From: Lentimicrobium sp.
GTDB taxonomy: Bacteria > Bacteroidota > Bacteroidia > Bacteroidales > Lentimicrobiaceae
Length of the DNA stretch: 64,000 nucleotides
Assembly: GCA_019429275.1 (NCBI GenBank)
Contig: JAHYJC010000016.1
Span: 18,034 to 82,033 of the forward strand
Direction of reading: 5' to 3'
How positions within the stretch are numbered: position 1 is the stretch's first letter; every line of letters starts with the position of its first letter. This document shows, piece after piece, positions 1 through 9,082 of this stretch. Made by a program: the position numbers and the translations under genes. The notes below the pieces were generated by a model. It made no database searches, was not told the origin of the DNA, and worked only from the letters and a program-made list of their open reading frames with translations.

Positions 1-313
1 TGATTTTCTGAATATATTCATCCAGTCCATAAAAATCAGCGCCGGCAGCTTTGGCTTCATCCTCCTTGTCGGGAGTACATAAAACCAACACTCTGACAGT
101 TTTTCCAGTACCGTGAGGAAGCATAACCGTGCCCCTTACCATTTGATTTGCTTTGCGGGGGTCGACGCCTAATCGGACATCAACATCCACAGAACTATCA
201 AACTTGGTATTAGAAATTTGCTTAACAATTTTTATGGCATCATTCAGGGTAAAGGTGGCGTTTTTATCGAACTTTGCCAGAGCCTCTTTCCTTTTTTTTG
301 TTAATTTAGCCAT
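1..313 (-). CDS. rplA: 50S ribosomal protein L1, 5' part (runs off the left edge)
   Basis: An open frame starts at the ATG at 313-311 and continues without a stop to position 1, giving about 104 N-terminal residues of L1. The protein starts [12 protein letters not shown] and carries the L1-type stretch [21 protein letters not shown]1 binds 23S rRNA at the mobile L1 stalk, and in many bacteria it represses its own mRNA. It lies 60 bp downstream of rplK, the usual L11-L1 order, and rplJ, rplL and rpoBC would be expected beyond the window. The truncation is only the window boundary. Confidence 0.96.
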   Translation of the reverse strand, partial: MAKLTKKRKEALAKFDKNATFTLNDAIKIVKQISNTKFDSSVDVDVRLGVDPRKANQMVRGTVMLPHGTGKTVRVLVLCTPDKEDEAKAAGADFYGLDEYIQKI

Positions 314-373
314 TTCGCGCCTTGTTAAATTTTATTTTTCAATGATAAACCCTGCATTCGCAGTGTTATTGAT

Positions 374-820
374 TCAGTCATTTGCAAAAGGAGGGGTTCC
401 CGATACCGTTAATCCCATACTTCTTGCTGTTCCGGCAACCATTCGCATTGCTGATTCAATGGTAAATGCATTTAAATCCACCATTTTTATCTCGGCAATT
501 TCCTTAACCTGGTCCCACGTAACTGATCCAACTTTTTTACGGTTGGGTTCAGCAGATCCGCTCTTAAGTTTGGTAGCCTCTAACAACTGAACTGCAACAG
601 GCGGGGTCTTGATGATGAAATCAAAGGATTTGTCTTTGTAAACAGTTATGATAACCGGTAGGATTTTTCCTGCCTGATCCTGCGTACGTGCATTAAACTG
701 TTTGCAAAATTCCATGATGTTCACACCCTTGGATCCCAATGCAGGCCCAACAGGTGGAGAAGGATTAGCTCCTCCGCCCTTTATCTGCAGTTTAATTAAA
801 CCGCTTACTTCTTTTGCCAT
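374..820 (-). CDS. rplK: 50S ribosomal protein L11
   Basis: This 148-aa protein has the family's usual length. The N-terminal domain has the proline-rich helix region with [20 protein letters not shown], which touches the GTPase-associated centre. The C-terminal domain (about 75-140) binds the 1070-region of 23S rRNA. L11 helps elongation factors act on the ribosome. It sits between nusG (45 bp upstream) and rplA, an order conserved across bacteria, and is probably co-transcribed with both. Confidence 0.98.
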   Translation of the reverse strand: MAKEVSGLIKLQIKGGGANPSPPVGPALGSKGVNIMEFCKQFNARTQDQAGKILPVIITVYKDKSFDFIIKTPPVAVQLLEATKLKSGSAEPNRKKVGSVTWDQVKEIAEIKMVDLNAFTIESAMRMVAGTARSMGLTVSGTPPFAND

Positions 821-864
821 TTGATGTGTAAACTTAGTGAGTTAATTGACTACACTTTCCCGAC

Positions 865-1407
865 TTAATCTTTCTCTACCTGCATAAAGCCAAGTTCCAA
901 TGGAGTTTTACGACCAAAAATTTTGACCATAACTTTCAACTTCTTTTTTTCCTCGTTTATCTCTTCGATAATTCCGGTAAAACTATTGAAAGGCCCATCG
1001 ATCACGGTTACGGTTTCGCCGACAATAAAAGGAACGCTGGCTTCTTCGCCTTGTTCTGTCAACTCATCGACTTTACCCAAAATGCGGTTTATTTCGGCAG
1101 GACGCAAGGGAACGGGTTCTCCCTTTGATCCTAAAAAGCCTAAAACCCCAGGCACACTTTTGATCATGTGTGGAATTTCACCAGTCAGCAGAGCTTCAAT
1201 CAGTATATATCCCGGAAGATAATTCCGTTCCTTACTGATCTTCTTACCTTTACGCACCTGATACACCTTTTCGGTAGGAATAAGTACCTGCGATATATAA
1301 TCACCATAGCCTAAGCGCTTGATTTCATTTTCAAGGTATTGCTTTACCTTTTTTTCATTGCCGCTTATGGCTCTGATTACGTACCACTTTTTTACTTGAT
1401 CGCCCAT
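865..1407 (-). CDS. nusG: Transcription termination/antitermination factor NusG
   Basis: A 180-aa protein with an N-terminal NGN domain (starts [20 protein letters not shown], about residues 1-115) and a C-terminal KOW domain (about 125-178, with [19 protein letters not shown]). The NGN domain binds the RNA polymerase clamp. The KOW domain contacts Rho or ribosomal protein S10. The gene follows secE by 75 bp and precedes rplK, the classic secE-nusG-rplKA arrangement. Length and motifs look complete. Confidence 0.98.
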   Translation of the reverse strand: MGDQVKKWYVIRAISGNEKKVKQYLENEIKRLGYGDYISQVLIPTEKVYQVRKGKKISKERNYLPGYILIEALLTGEIPHMIKSVPGVLGFLGSKGEPVPLRPAEINRILGKVDELTEQGEEASVPFIVGETVTVIDGPFNSFTGIIEEINEEKKKLKVMVKIFGRKTPLELGFMQVEKD

Positions 1408-1481
1408 ACAGACTGACGTAATTGATAAGATTGAATATCAAACAACTGATATTAAATTAATAGAGAAAGTTGGTTACTATT

Positions 1482-1679
1482 TTAAAACAGCAGGTAGAAC
1501 CGCTCTAAAATAGTTTGGAAAGACATATCCATCAAATAAACGACAAATGCGATTATAAGGGAAGCGATGGATACAACTATTGCACTGTTCTGGAGTTCAT
1601 TCCAGGTGGGCCAGGAGGTTTTATTTACCAACTCGTCGTAACTTTCGTTGATGTAATCCTGAATTTTTGTCTTTGCCAT
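1482..1679 (-). CDS. secE: Preprotein translocase subunit SecE
   Basis: This 65-aa protein is the short, single-spanning form of SecE found outside the enterics. It has a cytoplasmic amphipathic helix containing YINESYDELVNKTSWPTW and then one transmembrane helix (about 33-55). SecE clamps SecY in the inner-membrane translocon, and the secY gene is at 35381-36739 in this window. It lies directly after tRNA-Trp and before nusG, an arrangement conserved in many bacteria. Confidence 0.96.
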   Translation of the reverse strand: MAKTKIQDYINESYDELVNKTSWPTWNELQNSAIVVSIASLIIAFVVYLMDMSFQTILERFYLLF

Positions 1680-1697
1680 TTACCATTATTTTAATTG

Positions 1698-1770
1698 CAC
1701 GGGAGGAGAGACTCGAACTCCCAACCAACGGTTTTGGAGACCGCTACTCTACCAATTGAGCTACACCCGT
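1698..1770 (-). tRNA. tRNA-Trp (anticodon CCA)
   Basis: The 73-nt sequence folds as a tRNA with a GTAGCTC D-arm start, a 7-nt anticodon loop CTCCAAA (anticodon CCA) and a TTCGAGT T-loop. The acceptor stem has one U-U mismatch at pair 6-67. CCA is not encoded. It lies between tuf and secE on the same strand, where many bacteria place tRNA-Trp. Confidence 0.95.
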
Positions 1771-1827
1771 TTGAGAATCATCGCAACAGAGATTATCTCC
1801 GCCAACTATATTATTTAATATGACAGA

Positions 1828-1866
1828 AATAAAGGCATCCTGTTCAATTACAGGATTACCTTTATT
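1828..1866 (-). terminator. Hairpin after tuf
   Basis: Read on the minus strand, AATAAAGG (1866-1859) pairs with CCTTTATT (1835-1828), and an inner 7-bp stem ATCCTGT/ACAGGAT closes a 6-nt loop. The stem begins 16 bp after the tuf stop. Only a weak U-rich tail follows, so it may be a partial terminator or a processing site between tuf and tRNA-Trp. Confidence 0.6.
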
Positions 1867-1881
1867 GCTGTTTTGTGTGTA

Positions 1882-3069
1882 TTAATCCAGAATCTCTGTT
1901 ACCTGACCGGCACCAACTGTTCTTCCACCTTCACGAATAGCGAAGCGAAGGTTTTTCTGCATAGCGATAGGTGCAATCAGCTTAACATTTACTGAAAGGT
2001 TGTCACCTGGCATCACCATTTCAACACCTTCAGGAAGATGTACTTCACCGGTTACGTCAGTAGTTCTGAAGTAAAACTGAGGACGATACCTGTTGTGGAA
2101 AGGAGTGTGACGTCCACCTTCTTCTTTTTTCAGGATATAAACTTCAGCATTAAAATCTTTGTGAGGAGTGATTGAACCTGGTTTCGCGATAACCATTCCA
2201 CGACGAATTTCGTCTTTGTCAATACCACGAAGCAACAAACCTGCATTATCTCCAGCCTCACCGGTATCAAGAATCTTACGGAACATTTCTACTCCTGTAA
2301 CAACTGATTTTAGTTTGTCAGCATCAAGACCAATGATATCAACAGGATCTCCTGTGTGAATAACTCCGGTTTCGATACGACCGGTTGCAACTGTTCCACG
2401 ACCGGTGATTGAGAACACGTCCTCAACAGGCATCAGGAATGGTTTGTCAACATCACGCGGAGGAAGTGGAATCCAGGTATCAACTGCTTCCATAAGTTCC
2501 ATTACTTTTTCAACCCATTTTGGTTCTTTGTTAAGTCCACCAAGAGCTGAACCCTGAATAACAGGAGTGTTGTCACCATCAAAACCGTAGAAAGTAAGAA
2601 GATCGCGAATCTCCATTTCAACTAGTTCAAGAAGTTCGGGATCATCAACAAGGTCAACCTTGTTCATGAATACCACCAAACGGGGAACACCCACCTGACG
2701 AGCAAGAAGAATATGCTCGCGGGTTTGAGGCATAGGACCATCAGTAGCAGCAACTACGAGTATAGCGCCGTCCATCTGGGCAGCTCCGGTAACCATGTTC
2801 TTCACGTAGTCAGCGTGACCTGGACAGTCAACGTGCGCGTAGTGACGATTCGCGGTTTGATACTCGATGTGAGCAGTATTAATGGTAATACCCCTTTCTT
2901 TTTCTTCCGGAGCATTGTCGATTGAATCAAATGACCGGTATTCCGATAACCCTGCATCAGCAAGGATGAGAGTGATTGCAGCGGTTAAGGTGGTTTTACC
3001 GTGGTCTACGTGACCAATGGTACCTACGTTAACGTGCGGTTTCGAACGATCGAATTTTTCTTTTGCCAT
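1882..3069 (-). CDS. tuf: Elongation factor Tu
   Basis: A 395-aa GTPase that delivers aminoacyl-tRNA to the ribosome. Visible motifs are G1 GHVDHGKT (19-26), the switch region with [13 protein letters not shown]3 DCPGHADY (81-88) and G4 NKVD (about 136-139), followed by the two beta-barrel domains. The length matches bacterial EF-Tu. It is the only tuf copy in the window and is preceded on the same strand by tRNAs Thr-Tyr-Gly-Thr, the same order as the E. coli tufB operon. A strong hairpin follows the stop codon. Confidence 0.99.
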   Translation of the reverse strand: MAKEKFDRSKPHVNVGTIGHVDHGKTTLTAAITLILADAGLSEYRSFDSIDNAPEEKERGITINTAHIEYQTANRHYAHVDCPGHADYVKNMVTGAAQMDGAILVVAATDGPMPQTREHILLARQVGVPRLVVFMNKVDLVDDPELLELVEMEIRDLLTFYGFDGDNTPVIQGSALGGLNKEPKWVEKVMELMEAVDTWIPLPPRDVDKPFLMPVEDVFSITGRGTVATGRIETGVIHTGDPVDIIGLDADKLKSVVTGVEMFRKILDTGEAGDNAGLLLRGIDKDEIRRGMVIAKPGSITPHKDFNAEVYILKKEEGGRHTPFHNRYRPQFYFRTTDVTGEVHLPEGVEMVMPGDNLSVNVKLIAPIAMQKNLRFAIREGGRTVGAGQVTEILD

Positions 3070-3130
3070 ATTAATAATTGTTAATAATTGTAAACTGTTG
3101 AACTTACGGTCAGTCAGATAAAAAAATCTG

Positions 3131-3202
<72 letters not shown>

Positions 3203-3249
3203 TTGTTTGACCAGAATAACCCAGATTGCGGGAGATTCTGAATCTTTTG

Positions 3250-3322
3250 AGCGGAAGACGGGGCTCGAACCCGCCACCTATAGCTTGGAAGGCTATCGCT
3301 CTACCAAATGAGCTACTTCCGC
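3250..3322 (-). tRNA. tRNA-Gly (anticodon TCC)
   Basis: A 73-nt cloverleaf with perfect acceptor stem GCGGAAG/CTTCCGC, anticodon stem ATAGC/GCTAT and loop CTTCCAA (anticodon TCC), and T-loop TTCGAGC. It is the third of four tRNAs upstream of tuf and is probably part of one transcript with it. Confidence 0.97.
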
Positions 3323-3362
3323 ATAATGTAACAGGAGTTTGATGTCCTTTACATTTATTGTG

Positions 3363-3444
3363 TGGGGGGAGGAGGATTCGAACCTCCGAAGGCTTAGCCA
3401 ACAGATTTACAGTCTGCCCCATTTGACCGCTCTGGTATCCCCCC
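3363..3444 (-). tRNA. tRNA-Tyr (anticodon GTA)
   Basis: This 82-nt class II tRNA has a long variable arm. The acceptor stem is GGGGGGA/TCCCCCC with discriminator A, and the anticodon loop CTGTAAA gives GTA. It is the second tRNA of the Thr-Tyr-Gly-Thr series upstream of tuf. Confidence 0.97.
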
Positions 3445-3475
3445 ATGTTTTACTTTTCCAATAAATAAAGAACTG

Positions 3476-3549
3476 AGCCGATGGAGGGATTCGAACCCCC
3501 GACCAGCTGATTACAAATCAGCTGCTCTGGCCAACTGAGCTACATCGGC
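3476..3549 (-). tRNA. tRNA-Thr (anticodon TGT)
   Basis: A 74-nt cloverleaf with acceptor GCCGATG/CATCGGC, anticodon stem GCTGA/TCAGC, loop TTTGTAA (anticodon TGT), and T-loop TTCGAAT. It is the first tRNA of the tuf operon. With the GGT isoacceptor downstream it covers the ACA and ACC/ACT codons. Confidence 0.97.
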
Positions 3550-3665
3550 ATTTTGTCTAAGCAGATAATCTGCCTTATGCTCTTTTTCTAACTGGCCGTT
3601 CAGGTTAATTTTTTTCTGAAATATCCCCTAAATAAACGACTTTCTATTGAACTTAATACTGCCAC

Positions 3666-3698
3666 AAAAAAAAACAGTCCTTCTTTTCAAAAGGACTG
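3666..3698 (-). terminator. Intrinsic terminator of the rpsU-recombinase-hpf transcript
   Basis: On the minus strand CAGTCCTT (3698-3691) pairs with AAGGACTG (3682-3675) across an 8-nt loop and is followed by nine T residues. It lies 65 bp beyond the hpf stop and upstream of the tRNA-Thr(TGT) gene, so it separates the rpsU-hpf unit from the tRNA-tuf unit. Confidence 0.85.
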
Positions 3699-3762
3699 CA
3701 AAAATACTAACTATTTTGACACCAACAAATACTTTCTGATTTTTTTTTCAGAATATTAAATT

Positions 3763-4059
3763 TTATTTCAGAAACCGCCCTTTATGCTTGTCTAATTGCT
3801 TGCGAAGTGCATCAACTGCATTATCCGTTGCCTCTTCAAATGTCTTACTTTGCTTTTTTGCAAAGAGGTCATTCCCCTTTATTTGTAACCTGATTTCAGC
3901 AATTTTGTTGTCTGGCGTTTCTACATTGTCAATTTTTAAGGTTACTTCACTACCAATTATACCATCGTAAACACCTGAAAGCTTATCAACTTTATCATTG
4001 ATAAAATCTTCCAGTTTTTTGTCTGTTTTAAACTTTACAGCGTTGATGTTTACATTCAT
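3763..4059 (-). CDS. hpf: Ribosome hibernation promoting factor, short form
   Basis: This 98-aa protein of the HPF/YfiA (ribosome-associated inhibitor) family starts MNVNINAVKFKTDKKLEDFI and has the beta-alpha-beta-beta-beta-alpha pattern of that fold, with NAVDALRKQLDKHKGR in the last helix. The family binds the 30S decoding region in slow growth. It lacks the long C-terminal dimerisation domain, so it is the short type. It lies 16 bp after the recombinase gene and ends before a strong terminator. Confidence 0.92.
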   Translation of the reverse strand: MNVNINAVKFKTDKKLEDFINDKVDKLSGVYDGIIGSEVTLKIDNVETPDNKIAEIRLQIKGNDLFAKKQSKTFEEATDNAVDALRKQLDKHKGRFLK

Positions 4060-4075
4060 AATTACCTCCTTGGTT

Positions 4076-4963
4076 TTATGCCCTTGGATGGGCTGATTTA
4101 TAGATAGATTTTAATTTTTCTACACTTACATGCGTATAAACCTGCGTGGCGGCAAGGCTTGCATGTCCCAATAACTCTTTGATCGCATTCAGGTCAGCCC
4201 CTTCATTCAACATGTGAGTTGCAAAAGTATGGCGTAACACATGAGGACTTTTACGGCCCCGAACTCCTGCTTCTCCGAGATATTTTGTAACTGTACGGTA
4301 AATAAACACAGAATAAGCCTTTTTTCCTTTATTCGTTATGATTATTTCTGAAATATTCGGTTTCACAACCTTTTCCCTCTCTTTCAAATAGTCATCAACC
4401 AGGTGTATCAATAAGGGTGCAACAGGAATTATCCGTTGTTTGTTGCCTTTACCTTTAACTCTGAGGGTTGAAGTTGAACGGTCAATATCAGATATCTTAA
4501 GGTTGATAAGTTCAGACAAACGAATACCGGTCGAATAAAGCAGTTCCATAATCAGCATATCCCTCGAAAGGTTGAAATCATTTACATCAGATTTTTTTTC
4601 AGGATGAAAGACCTTTTGCATTTCAGCCTTTGATGCCGAAACGGGAAGCCGTTTCGGAAGTTTTAAAGTACTTAAGCGCGCTACAGGATTTGATTTTATT
4701 TTCTTAAGCCTCAACAGATAGTTGAAATAAGCCCTGACTGATGAAAGTTTTCGGTTTACGCTACTATGGGTTTGACCGGCCTCAATCAGTGAAGCAAGCC
4801 ATGAACGAACCATTGCCTGTGAAACATCAGCAGGATCTTCAACCTCATAACCTGATTTCAGATAGTCAGTAAACTGAACAAGATCAGACTTATAAGCACT
4901 TATCGTGTGAAGTGAATAACGTTTGACAAACTGGAGGTTATCGTAGAAAGAGTCGAGTACCAT
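4076..4963 (-). CDS. xerC: Tyrosine recombinase, XerC/XerD type
   Basis: A 295-aa recombinase with an N-terminal SAM-like core-binding domain (about 1-85) and a C-terminal catalytic domain. The catalytic set is visible: Arg148 in TGIRLSEL, a Lys near 170-172 in RVKGKGNK, His241 and Arg244 in HVLRHTFATH, His267 in LGHAS, and nucleophile Tyr276 in QVYTHVS. The family resolves chromosome dimers at dif. The location between rpsU and hpf in a core gene cluster argues for a housekeeping Xer rather than an element integrase. XerC versus XerD cannot be settled from one copy. Confidence 0.9.
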   Translation of the reverse strand: MVLDSFYDNLQFVKRYSLHTISAYKSDLVQFTDYLKSGYEVEDPADVSQAMVRSWLASLIEAGQTHSSVNRKLSSVRAYFNYLLRLKKIKSNPVARLSTLKLPKRLPVSASKAEMQKVFHPEKKSDVNDFNLSRDMLIMELLYSTGIRLSELINLKISDIDRSTSTLRVKGKGNKQRIIPVAPLLIHLVDDYLKEREKVVKPNISEIIITNKGKKAYSVFIYRTVTKYLGEAGVRGRKSPHVLRHTFATHMLNEGADLNAIKELLGHASLAATQVYTHVSVEKLKSIYKSAHPRA

Positions 4964-5070
4964 AGAAAATTAAAAGAAGAAAATCTTGCTTCTGAATAAC
5001 GTCTAAATGTAAGACTTTATTTTCAGAAAAACAAAATTTTCTTCCTTAAATCGCACTTAAAAAAGGCGGA

Positions 5071-5265
5071 CTACATATCCTGATCTTGATGCATCTGTTG
5101 CACATATATGGCATGCAACTTCTGCTCACGCTTAACAATCGATGGTTTGGTAAATTTCTGCCTTTCACGAAGCTCTTTAACAACGCCGGTTTTTTCGAAT
5201 TTCCTTTTGAGTTTCTTCAAGGCACGGTCGATATTTTCGCCTTCTTTCACGGGTACGATAATCAT
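5071..5265 (-). CDS. rpsU: 30S ribosomal protein S21
   Basis: This 64-aa basic protein starts MIIVPVKEGENIDRALKKLK and matches the family in length and in its basic helical pattern (KRKFEKTGVVKELRERQ). In Bacteroidota S21 sits near the anti-Shine-Dalgarno end of 16S rRNA, and the phylum largely does without SD-led initiation. It is the first gene of the rpsU-recombinase-hpf unit, behind a near-ideal promoter at 5320-5350. Confidence 0.97.
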   Translation of the reverse strand: MIIVPVKEGENIDRALKKLKRKFEKTGVVKELRERQKFTKPSIVKREQKLHAIYVQQMHQDQDM

Positions 5266-5319
5266 ACGAAATACGCTCTCTTTCTGTTAGTGGTTATTAA
5301 AACAATATTTTTAGGGGTG

Positions 5320-5350
5320 CAAAAATACAACCTTTATTTTATTTTCCAAA
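5320..5350 (-). promoter_or_regulatory. Bacteroidota sigma-A promoter of rpsU
   Basis: On the minus strand a -33 box TTTG (5350-5347), a 19-nt spacer and a -7 box TATTTTTG (5327-5320) match the consensus TTTG-N19-TAnnTTTG exactly. The start codon is about 55 nt downstream of the -7 box. Spacer and -7 box are nearly the same as those of the rpsL promoter at 49348-49378. Confidence 0.85.
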
Positions 5351-5368
5351 AATATAAATCACTTTTTT

Positions 5369-7573
5369 TTAAAGATTTCGATTCAAATAAGCTTCTATCA
5401 TCTGATAAAGATGCATTCTGGTGTTGCCACCATAAATCCCATGGTTTCTATTTGTGTATAGCATCTGGTCAAATTGCTTACCTGCCTGAACCAGCCTTTC
5501 AGAAAACTCAAGGGTATTCTGCACATGCACATTGTCGTCGGCGGTTCCGTGTATCAGGAAAAGCTTTCCTTTCAATTGATCGGCAAAAAACAGGGGCGAG
5601 TTCTGATCATAACCATCGGGGTTATTCTGGGGCTTGCGCATAAATCTTTCTGTGTAAATATTGTCATAATACCGCCAATTTGTAACTGGTGCCACTGCAA
5701 TGCCCAAGCTATAAACGCCATCGCCCTTGACCATGCAGGATGAAGAAATATAACCTCCATAACTCCAGCCCCATATTCCAATGCGGCTTGCATCAACATA
5801 TGGAAGGCTGGCTGCAAATCCGCCGGCCTCTATCTGATCGATGGTTTCGTACTTTCCCAACTGCAGATAAGTAACTTTTCGGAAAGCTTCTCCCCTGGCA
5901 CCGGTCCCTCTTGGGTCAACACACATGATGATATAGCCCTGATTTGCCAGATATTCGTCAAACCCAAACCCCCAACGATCGAGCACCTGCTGAGAATTGG
6001 GGCCACTGTATTGATTCATAAGCAATGGATATTTGCGGGTTGAGTCAAAATCGGGAGGATAAATCACCCATCCGTTCAACATGTTTCCTTCACTTGTTTT
6101 GAAAGTAAAAAACTTTTTCAACGAAGGATTGTATTCCGCCAACCGCTCTTTAAGCTTGTTGTTCTCTTCAAGAATTCTGATTTTTATGCCTTTTGCATCA
6201 CACAATGCAATAACCGTAGGGTCTTCGGCCGATGACCACCTGTGAATAAAATACTTAAATGTATTGCTGAAATCGGCAGAATGAGTGCCTCTACCTTTCG
6301 TCAGAAGAATGGTTTTCCCTTTTAATGACACTGAGTAAACTTCGCGGCCAAGCGGAGATATTCCGGCTGCCTGGTAATAAAATAATTTCTTTTCAGGGTC
6401 GTAACCGTAAAAAGAAGTTACATCGAAGGAACCCTCGGTCAGTTGCCTGACAAACTTACCTTGAATATCAAACAGGTACAAATGATTCCAGCCATCACGT
6501 TCACTGGTGATAACAAAATGTTTTCCATCCTGCAGAAAACGAATGTTATCGAAGGTACTTTCATCAATATAGTATTTGTTGATTTCTTTATGCAAGAGTT
6601 CAGTTTTTCCGGTACTTGCATCCGCGTTAAGTATTTCAAGTTCATTTTGAAGGCGGTTCATTCTTAAAACTGCCAGTTTTGAAGGATCCCGGGTAAAATA
6701 TATGCGGGGAATGTACTGATCGGTTTCCTCTCCGAGATCAACATTCACGCTTTCTTCTGTTTCAAGATTATACACAAGCACACTAACCAGTGAGTTATCT
6801 TCACCGGCTTTGGGATACTTAAACTGCGAATTGGAAGGGTATAGTATATTTTCATCCAGAGAAGGATTCTGCCCCTGGTACATAGTCATATTGAACATCT
6901 TAACATTTCTTTCATCAAACCTCATAAATGCCAGGTACTTGCTGTCATCAGACCAGTCGAAGGCCTTGCTGAACCCGAATTCTTCTTCATACACCCAATC
7001 GGGTGCCCCATTGATGATTTCATTAAACCTTCCATCGTTGGTTATTTGCTTTTCGTTATTTGTATCCAAATCTTTTACAAACAGGTTATTATCCCTGACA
7101 AAAGCAATTTTTGTCCCATCGGGCGAAAAAGTTGCCAACTGCTGCATTCCGTTTTCTGAGAGAGGCGCAAAAACTTTTTCCTGAATCTTATAAATGAAAT
7201 AGTTCGCCTTGAAAGAATGCCGGTACAGCTGTTCATAATCAGCCTGAATAAGAAGTCTACCTTCATCAGCACTAAACTCATAACCTACAATTCTTTTAAC
7301 CTCAGCTTCGGTATGTTGCGAAAGATCCAGAATTTCGGCAACCTTTTCGCCTGTTTGATAACTGAATTTTTCAATCCGGCTATAATCACGGCTTAGTGCG
7401 GTATAATGAAGACCATCGTTCATAGATTGCAAACCAATTACCGATGCTGAGGCAAAAATCCTTTTGTTAAGCATATCTTCAAGCGTAAATGGTTTACTTT
7501 GCTGAGCTGAAACCAATTTATTTGCCGTTAAAACTAAAATAAGCAGGATGCAGATTGAAGCCGTTTTTTTCAT
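5369..7573 (-). CDS. S9 family dipeptidyl peptidase (DPP IV-like), secreted
   Basis: A 734-aa protein with an N-terminal signal peptide (about 1-23), a DPP IV-type beta-propeller (about 40-490, including DWVYEEEFGFSKAFDWSDD with the Glu pair that anchors substrate N-termini) and an alpha/beta hydrolase domain. The catalytic triad is visible: Ser604 in GWSYGG, Asp680 in ADDNVH, and His711 in NRNHGIYGG. The family removes X-Pro dipeptides from peptides in the periplasm. It stands alone with its own likely promoter and is not in an operon. Which dipeptide it prefers cannot be told from sequence. Confidence 0.93.
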   Translation of the reverse strand: MKKTASICILLILVLTANKLVSAQQSKPFTLEDMLNKRIFASASVIGLQSMNDGLHYTALSRDYSRIEKFSYQTGEKVAEILDLSQHTEAEVKRIVGYEFSADEGRLLIQADYEQLYRHSFKANYFIYKIQEKVFAPLSENGMQQLATFSPDGTKIAFVRDNNLFVKDLDTNNEKQITNDGRFNEIINGAPDWVYEEEFGFSKAFDWSDDSKYLAFMRFDERNVKMFNMTMYQGQNPSLDENILYPSNSQFKYPKAGEDNSLVSVLVYNLETEESVNVDLGEETDQYIPRIYFTRDPSKLAVLRMNRLQNELEILNADASTGKTELLHKEINKYYIDESTFDNIRFLQDGKHFVITSERDGWNHLYLFDIQGKFVRQLTEGSFDVTSFYGYDPEKKLFYYQAAGISPLGREVYSVSLKGKTILLTKGRGTHSADFSNTFKYFIHRWSSAEDPTVIALCDAKGIKIRILEENNKLKERLAEYNPSLKKFFTFKTSEGNMLNGWVIYPPDFDSTRKYPLLMNQYSGPNSQQVLDRWGFGFDEYLANQGYIIMCVDPRGTGARGEAFRKVTYLQLGKYETIDQIEAGGFAASLPYVDASRIGIWGWSYGGYISSSCMVKGDGVYSLGIAVAPVTNWRYYDNIYTERFMRKPQNNPDGYDQNSPLFFADQLKGKLFLIHGTADDNVHVQNTLEFSERLVQAGKQFDQMLYTNRNHGIYGGNTRMHLYQMIEAYLNRNL

Positions 7574-7632
7574 AGGGCAGTTTGTAGATTCTTTGATTTA
7601 AAAATAATGTACGATTTTAAAATTATAATCGC

Positions 7633-7640
7633 CAAAGATA
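7633..7640 (-). promoter_or_regulatory. Probable -7 element for the S9 peptidase gene
   Basis: TATCTTTG on the minus strand fits the Bacteroidota -7 box TAnnTTTG and lies 60 bp upstream of the peptidase start. I see no TTTG at the expected -33 spacing, so the assignment is moderate. Confidence 0.45.
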
Positions 7641-7702
7641 TAAAGACATTTGATATTACGTGAAACATAGTCAAAACAACCGGTGAAACAAAATGCATAA
7701 AA

Positions 7703-7736
7703 TTTGGTGCTGATATCAGTGAAATTATTATTTTTG
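7703..7736 (+). promoter_or_regulatory. Promoter of tRNA-Val
   Basis: TTTG (7703-7706), a 22-nt spacer and TATTTTTG (7729-7736) resemble the Bacteroidota consensus, with a spacer three bases longer than usual. The tRNA begins 9 bp after the -7 box, so transcription would start at or just before its 5' end. Confidence 0.6.
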
Positions 7737-7744
7737 CACTCCCC

Positions 7745-7819
7745 GGGATGTTAGCTCAGTTGGTTCAGAGCATCGCCTTGACAGGGCGGGGGTCACTGGT
7801 TCGAGTCCAGTACATCCCA
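7745..7819 (+). tRNA. tRNA-Val (anticodon GAC)
   Basis: A 75-nt cloverleaf with acceptor GGGATGT/ACATCCC and discriminator A, anticodon loop TTGACAG (GAC), and T-loop TTCGAGT. It is a single tRNA transcription unit with its own promoter and a terminator directly downstream. CCA is not encoded. Confidence 0.96.
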
Positions 7820-7833
7820 CTCATTTTTTATCG

Positions 7834-7859
7834 GAGAGTTTGACACTCTCTTTTTTTTT
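7834..7859 (+). terminator. Intrinsic terminator of tRNA-Val
   Basis: GAGAGT (7834-7839) pairs with ACTCTC (7845-7850) around the loop TTGAC and is followed by nine T residues. It begins 15 bp after the end of the tRNA. Confidence 0.85.
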
Positions 7860-7901
7860 GCAACTATTCCCCTTCCTGATTTCAAGAAAACCGTTCAAAG
7901 T

Positions 7902-8933
7902 CTATTTTACAATTTCCCTGAGAATGGCTCTCTGGCTCCATCCCAATACCAGCAATGTTGTTACTATTACGACACCTGCAAACCAAAAAGGCAGGCTGAA
8001 GGTAGTCTGTGTTTTGTAAAGGGCAGTACCCAGATTTCCAATAATCAGCCACTGAAAAACATAAAAGGAGGTTAAATTTCTTCCTGTCCAGCACAAATAT
8101 CTGACTACCAGGGATTCAGAATATTTTTCAGCAGTGAAACTCAGTGCTGTGACCATAAAAATCAGAAAGACGGCTGCCCATAGTGCGAAAGTGATTCCAT
8201 GGTGGTAATATTGAGGCAAGTCAGCTGAGACGCTGAATCCAAACCTGAAAGTCAGGACAATCAGAAAAAAAGAAATTGCGGTAATAATAAGTCTGTACTT
8301 CACAAGGCCCGGGAGTTGATTTTGCCTGCTCATGATGATGCCAGCGATAAAACCCAACAAAGAATAAGTTACCCATGGGAAAACTGGAAAATACGACCAC
8401 CAGGCTGAGCCATAGAAATATGCCTGCACATAAGTGATCCATGCTTCGTGTCCGGAATAGCCTGGTAAAAAAGTACCTGCTGAAGCAGCGAGCAAAGTCA
8501 ATATTGTCCATACAAAAATATTTTCTCTGAATAATTTCCTAAACAGGCTGATTATTATAATGCTCAATCCCGCCAGAAAGAGAATATCAACGCCAAAAAG
8601 GTAAGGCAAAGGGTCAATGATAAGTGTGCGATAAAATATTTTACTCAGCAGGTGAAAATTGAGTCCGATGTTCAGCATCAGTCCCCAGAGAATCAATTTG
8701 AAACCACGGAAAATATCAGTTTTTAAATTGCCGGGGGTTTTGGAAATAAAGAACCCCATTACTGCCATAAAAAGCGGTGCAGCCGGTACCCCTCCCAGAA
8801 ACAGCGAAAACCGGCCGGGCAGGCTTGTGAAAAATGCTTCTATCGCAAACAACTCCGTAAGGTGAACCTGTATCATCAGTAAAACTGCTACTCCTTTCAA
8901 CAGATCAGGAAGAACAAGCCGTTTATTTGTCAT
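7902..8933 (-). CDS. Multi-pass membrane acyltransferase-like protein
   Basis: This 343-aa protein is almost wholly hydrophobic, with about ten predicted membrane helices. The N-terminus has LPDLLKGVAVLLMIQVHL, which resembles the opening helix of the DUF1624/HGSNAT-like and acyltransferase-3 families (D-xx-RG-xx-h-xx-H). Such proteins move acyl groups across the membrane onto sugars or lipids. The substrate is unknown, and no biosynthetic gene lies next to it. It converges on the tRNA-Val terminator. Family assignment is by pattern only. Confidence 0.6.
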   Translation of the reverse strand: MTNKRLVLPDLLKGVAVLLMIQVHLTELFAIEAFFTSLPGRFSLFLGGVPAAPLFMAVMGFFISKTPGNLKTDIFRGFKLILWGLMLNIGLNFHLLSKIFYRTLIIDPLPYLFGVDILFLAGLSIIIISLFRKLFRENIFVWTILTLLAASAGTFLPGYSGHEAWITYVQAYFYGSAWWSYFPVFPWVTYSLLGFIAGIIMSRQNQLPGLVKYRLIITAISFFLIVLTFRFGFSVSADLPQYYHHGITFALWAAVFLIFMVTALSFTAEKYSESLVVRYLCWTGRNLTSFYVFQWLIIGNLGTALYKTQTTFSLPFWFAGVVIVTTLLVLGWSQRAILREIVK

Positions 8934-9049
8934 GAAATCAAAAATAATAGTACATGCAAACTTAACTCTTCTGAAATGATTTTAAGCCAGTAACGGCAAT
9001 AATTTCATAAAACTAAAATTAATATTGAAAAATATCGATATGAAAGTTT

Positions 9050-9057
9050 TAGATTTG
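9050..9057 (+). promoter_or_regulatory. Probable -7 element before the 262-aa T9SS protein
   Basis: TAGATTTG matches TAnnTTTG and lies 25 bp upstream of the ATG at 9083. An ATTG at 9024-9027 could serve as a -33 box with a long 22-nt spacer. Confidence 0.4.
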
Positions 9058-9082
9058 CAGCTTCAAAAAATTATTTCAATCC

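Noticed and set aside
2713..2925. 70-aa plus-strand frame inside tuf
   Set aside because: It is a shadow frame antisense to a highly conserved gene.
4076..4963. Tyrosine recombinase as the integrase of a mobile element
   Set aside because: It sits in a core rpsU-hpf-tuf cluster without attachment repeats or cargo, which fits a housekeeping Xer.
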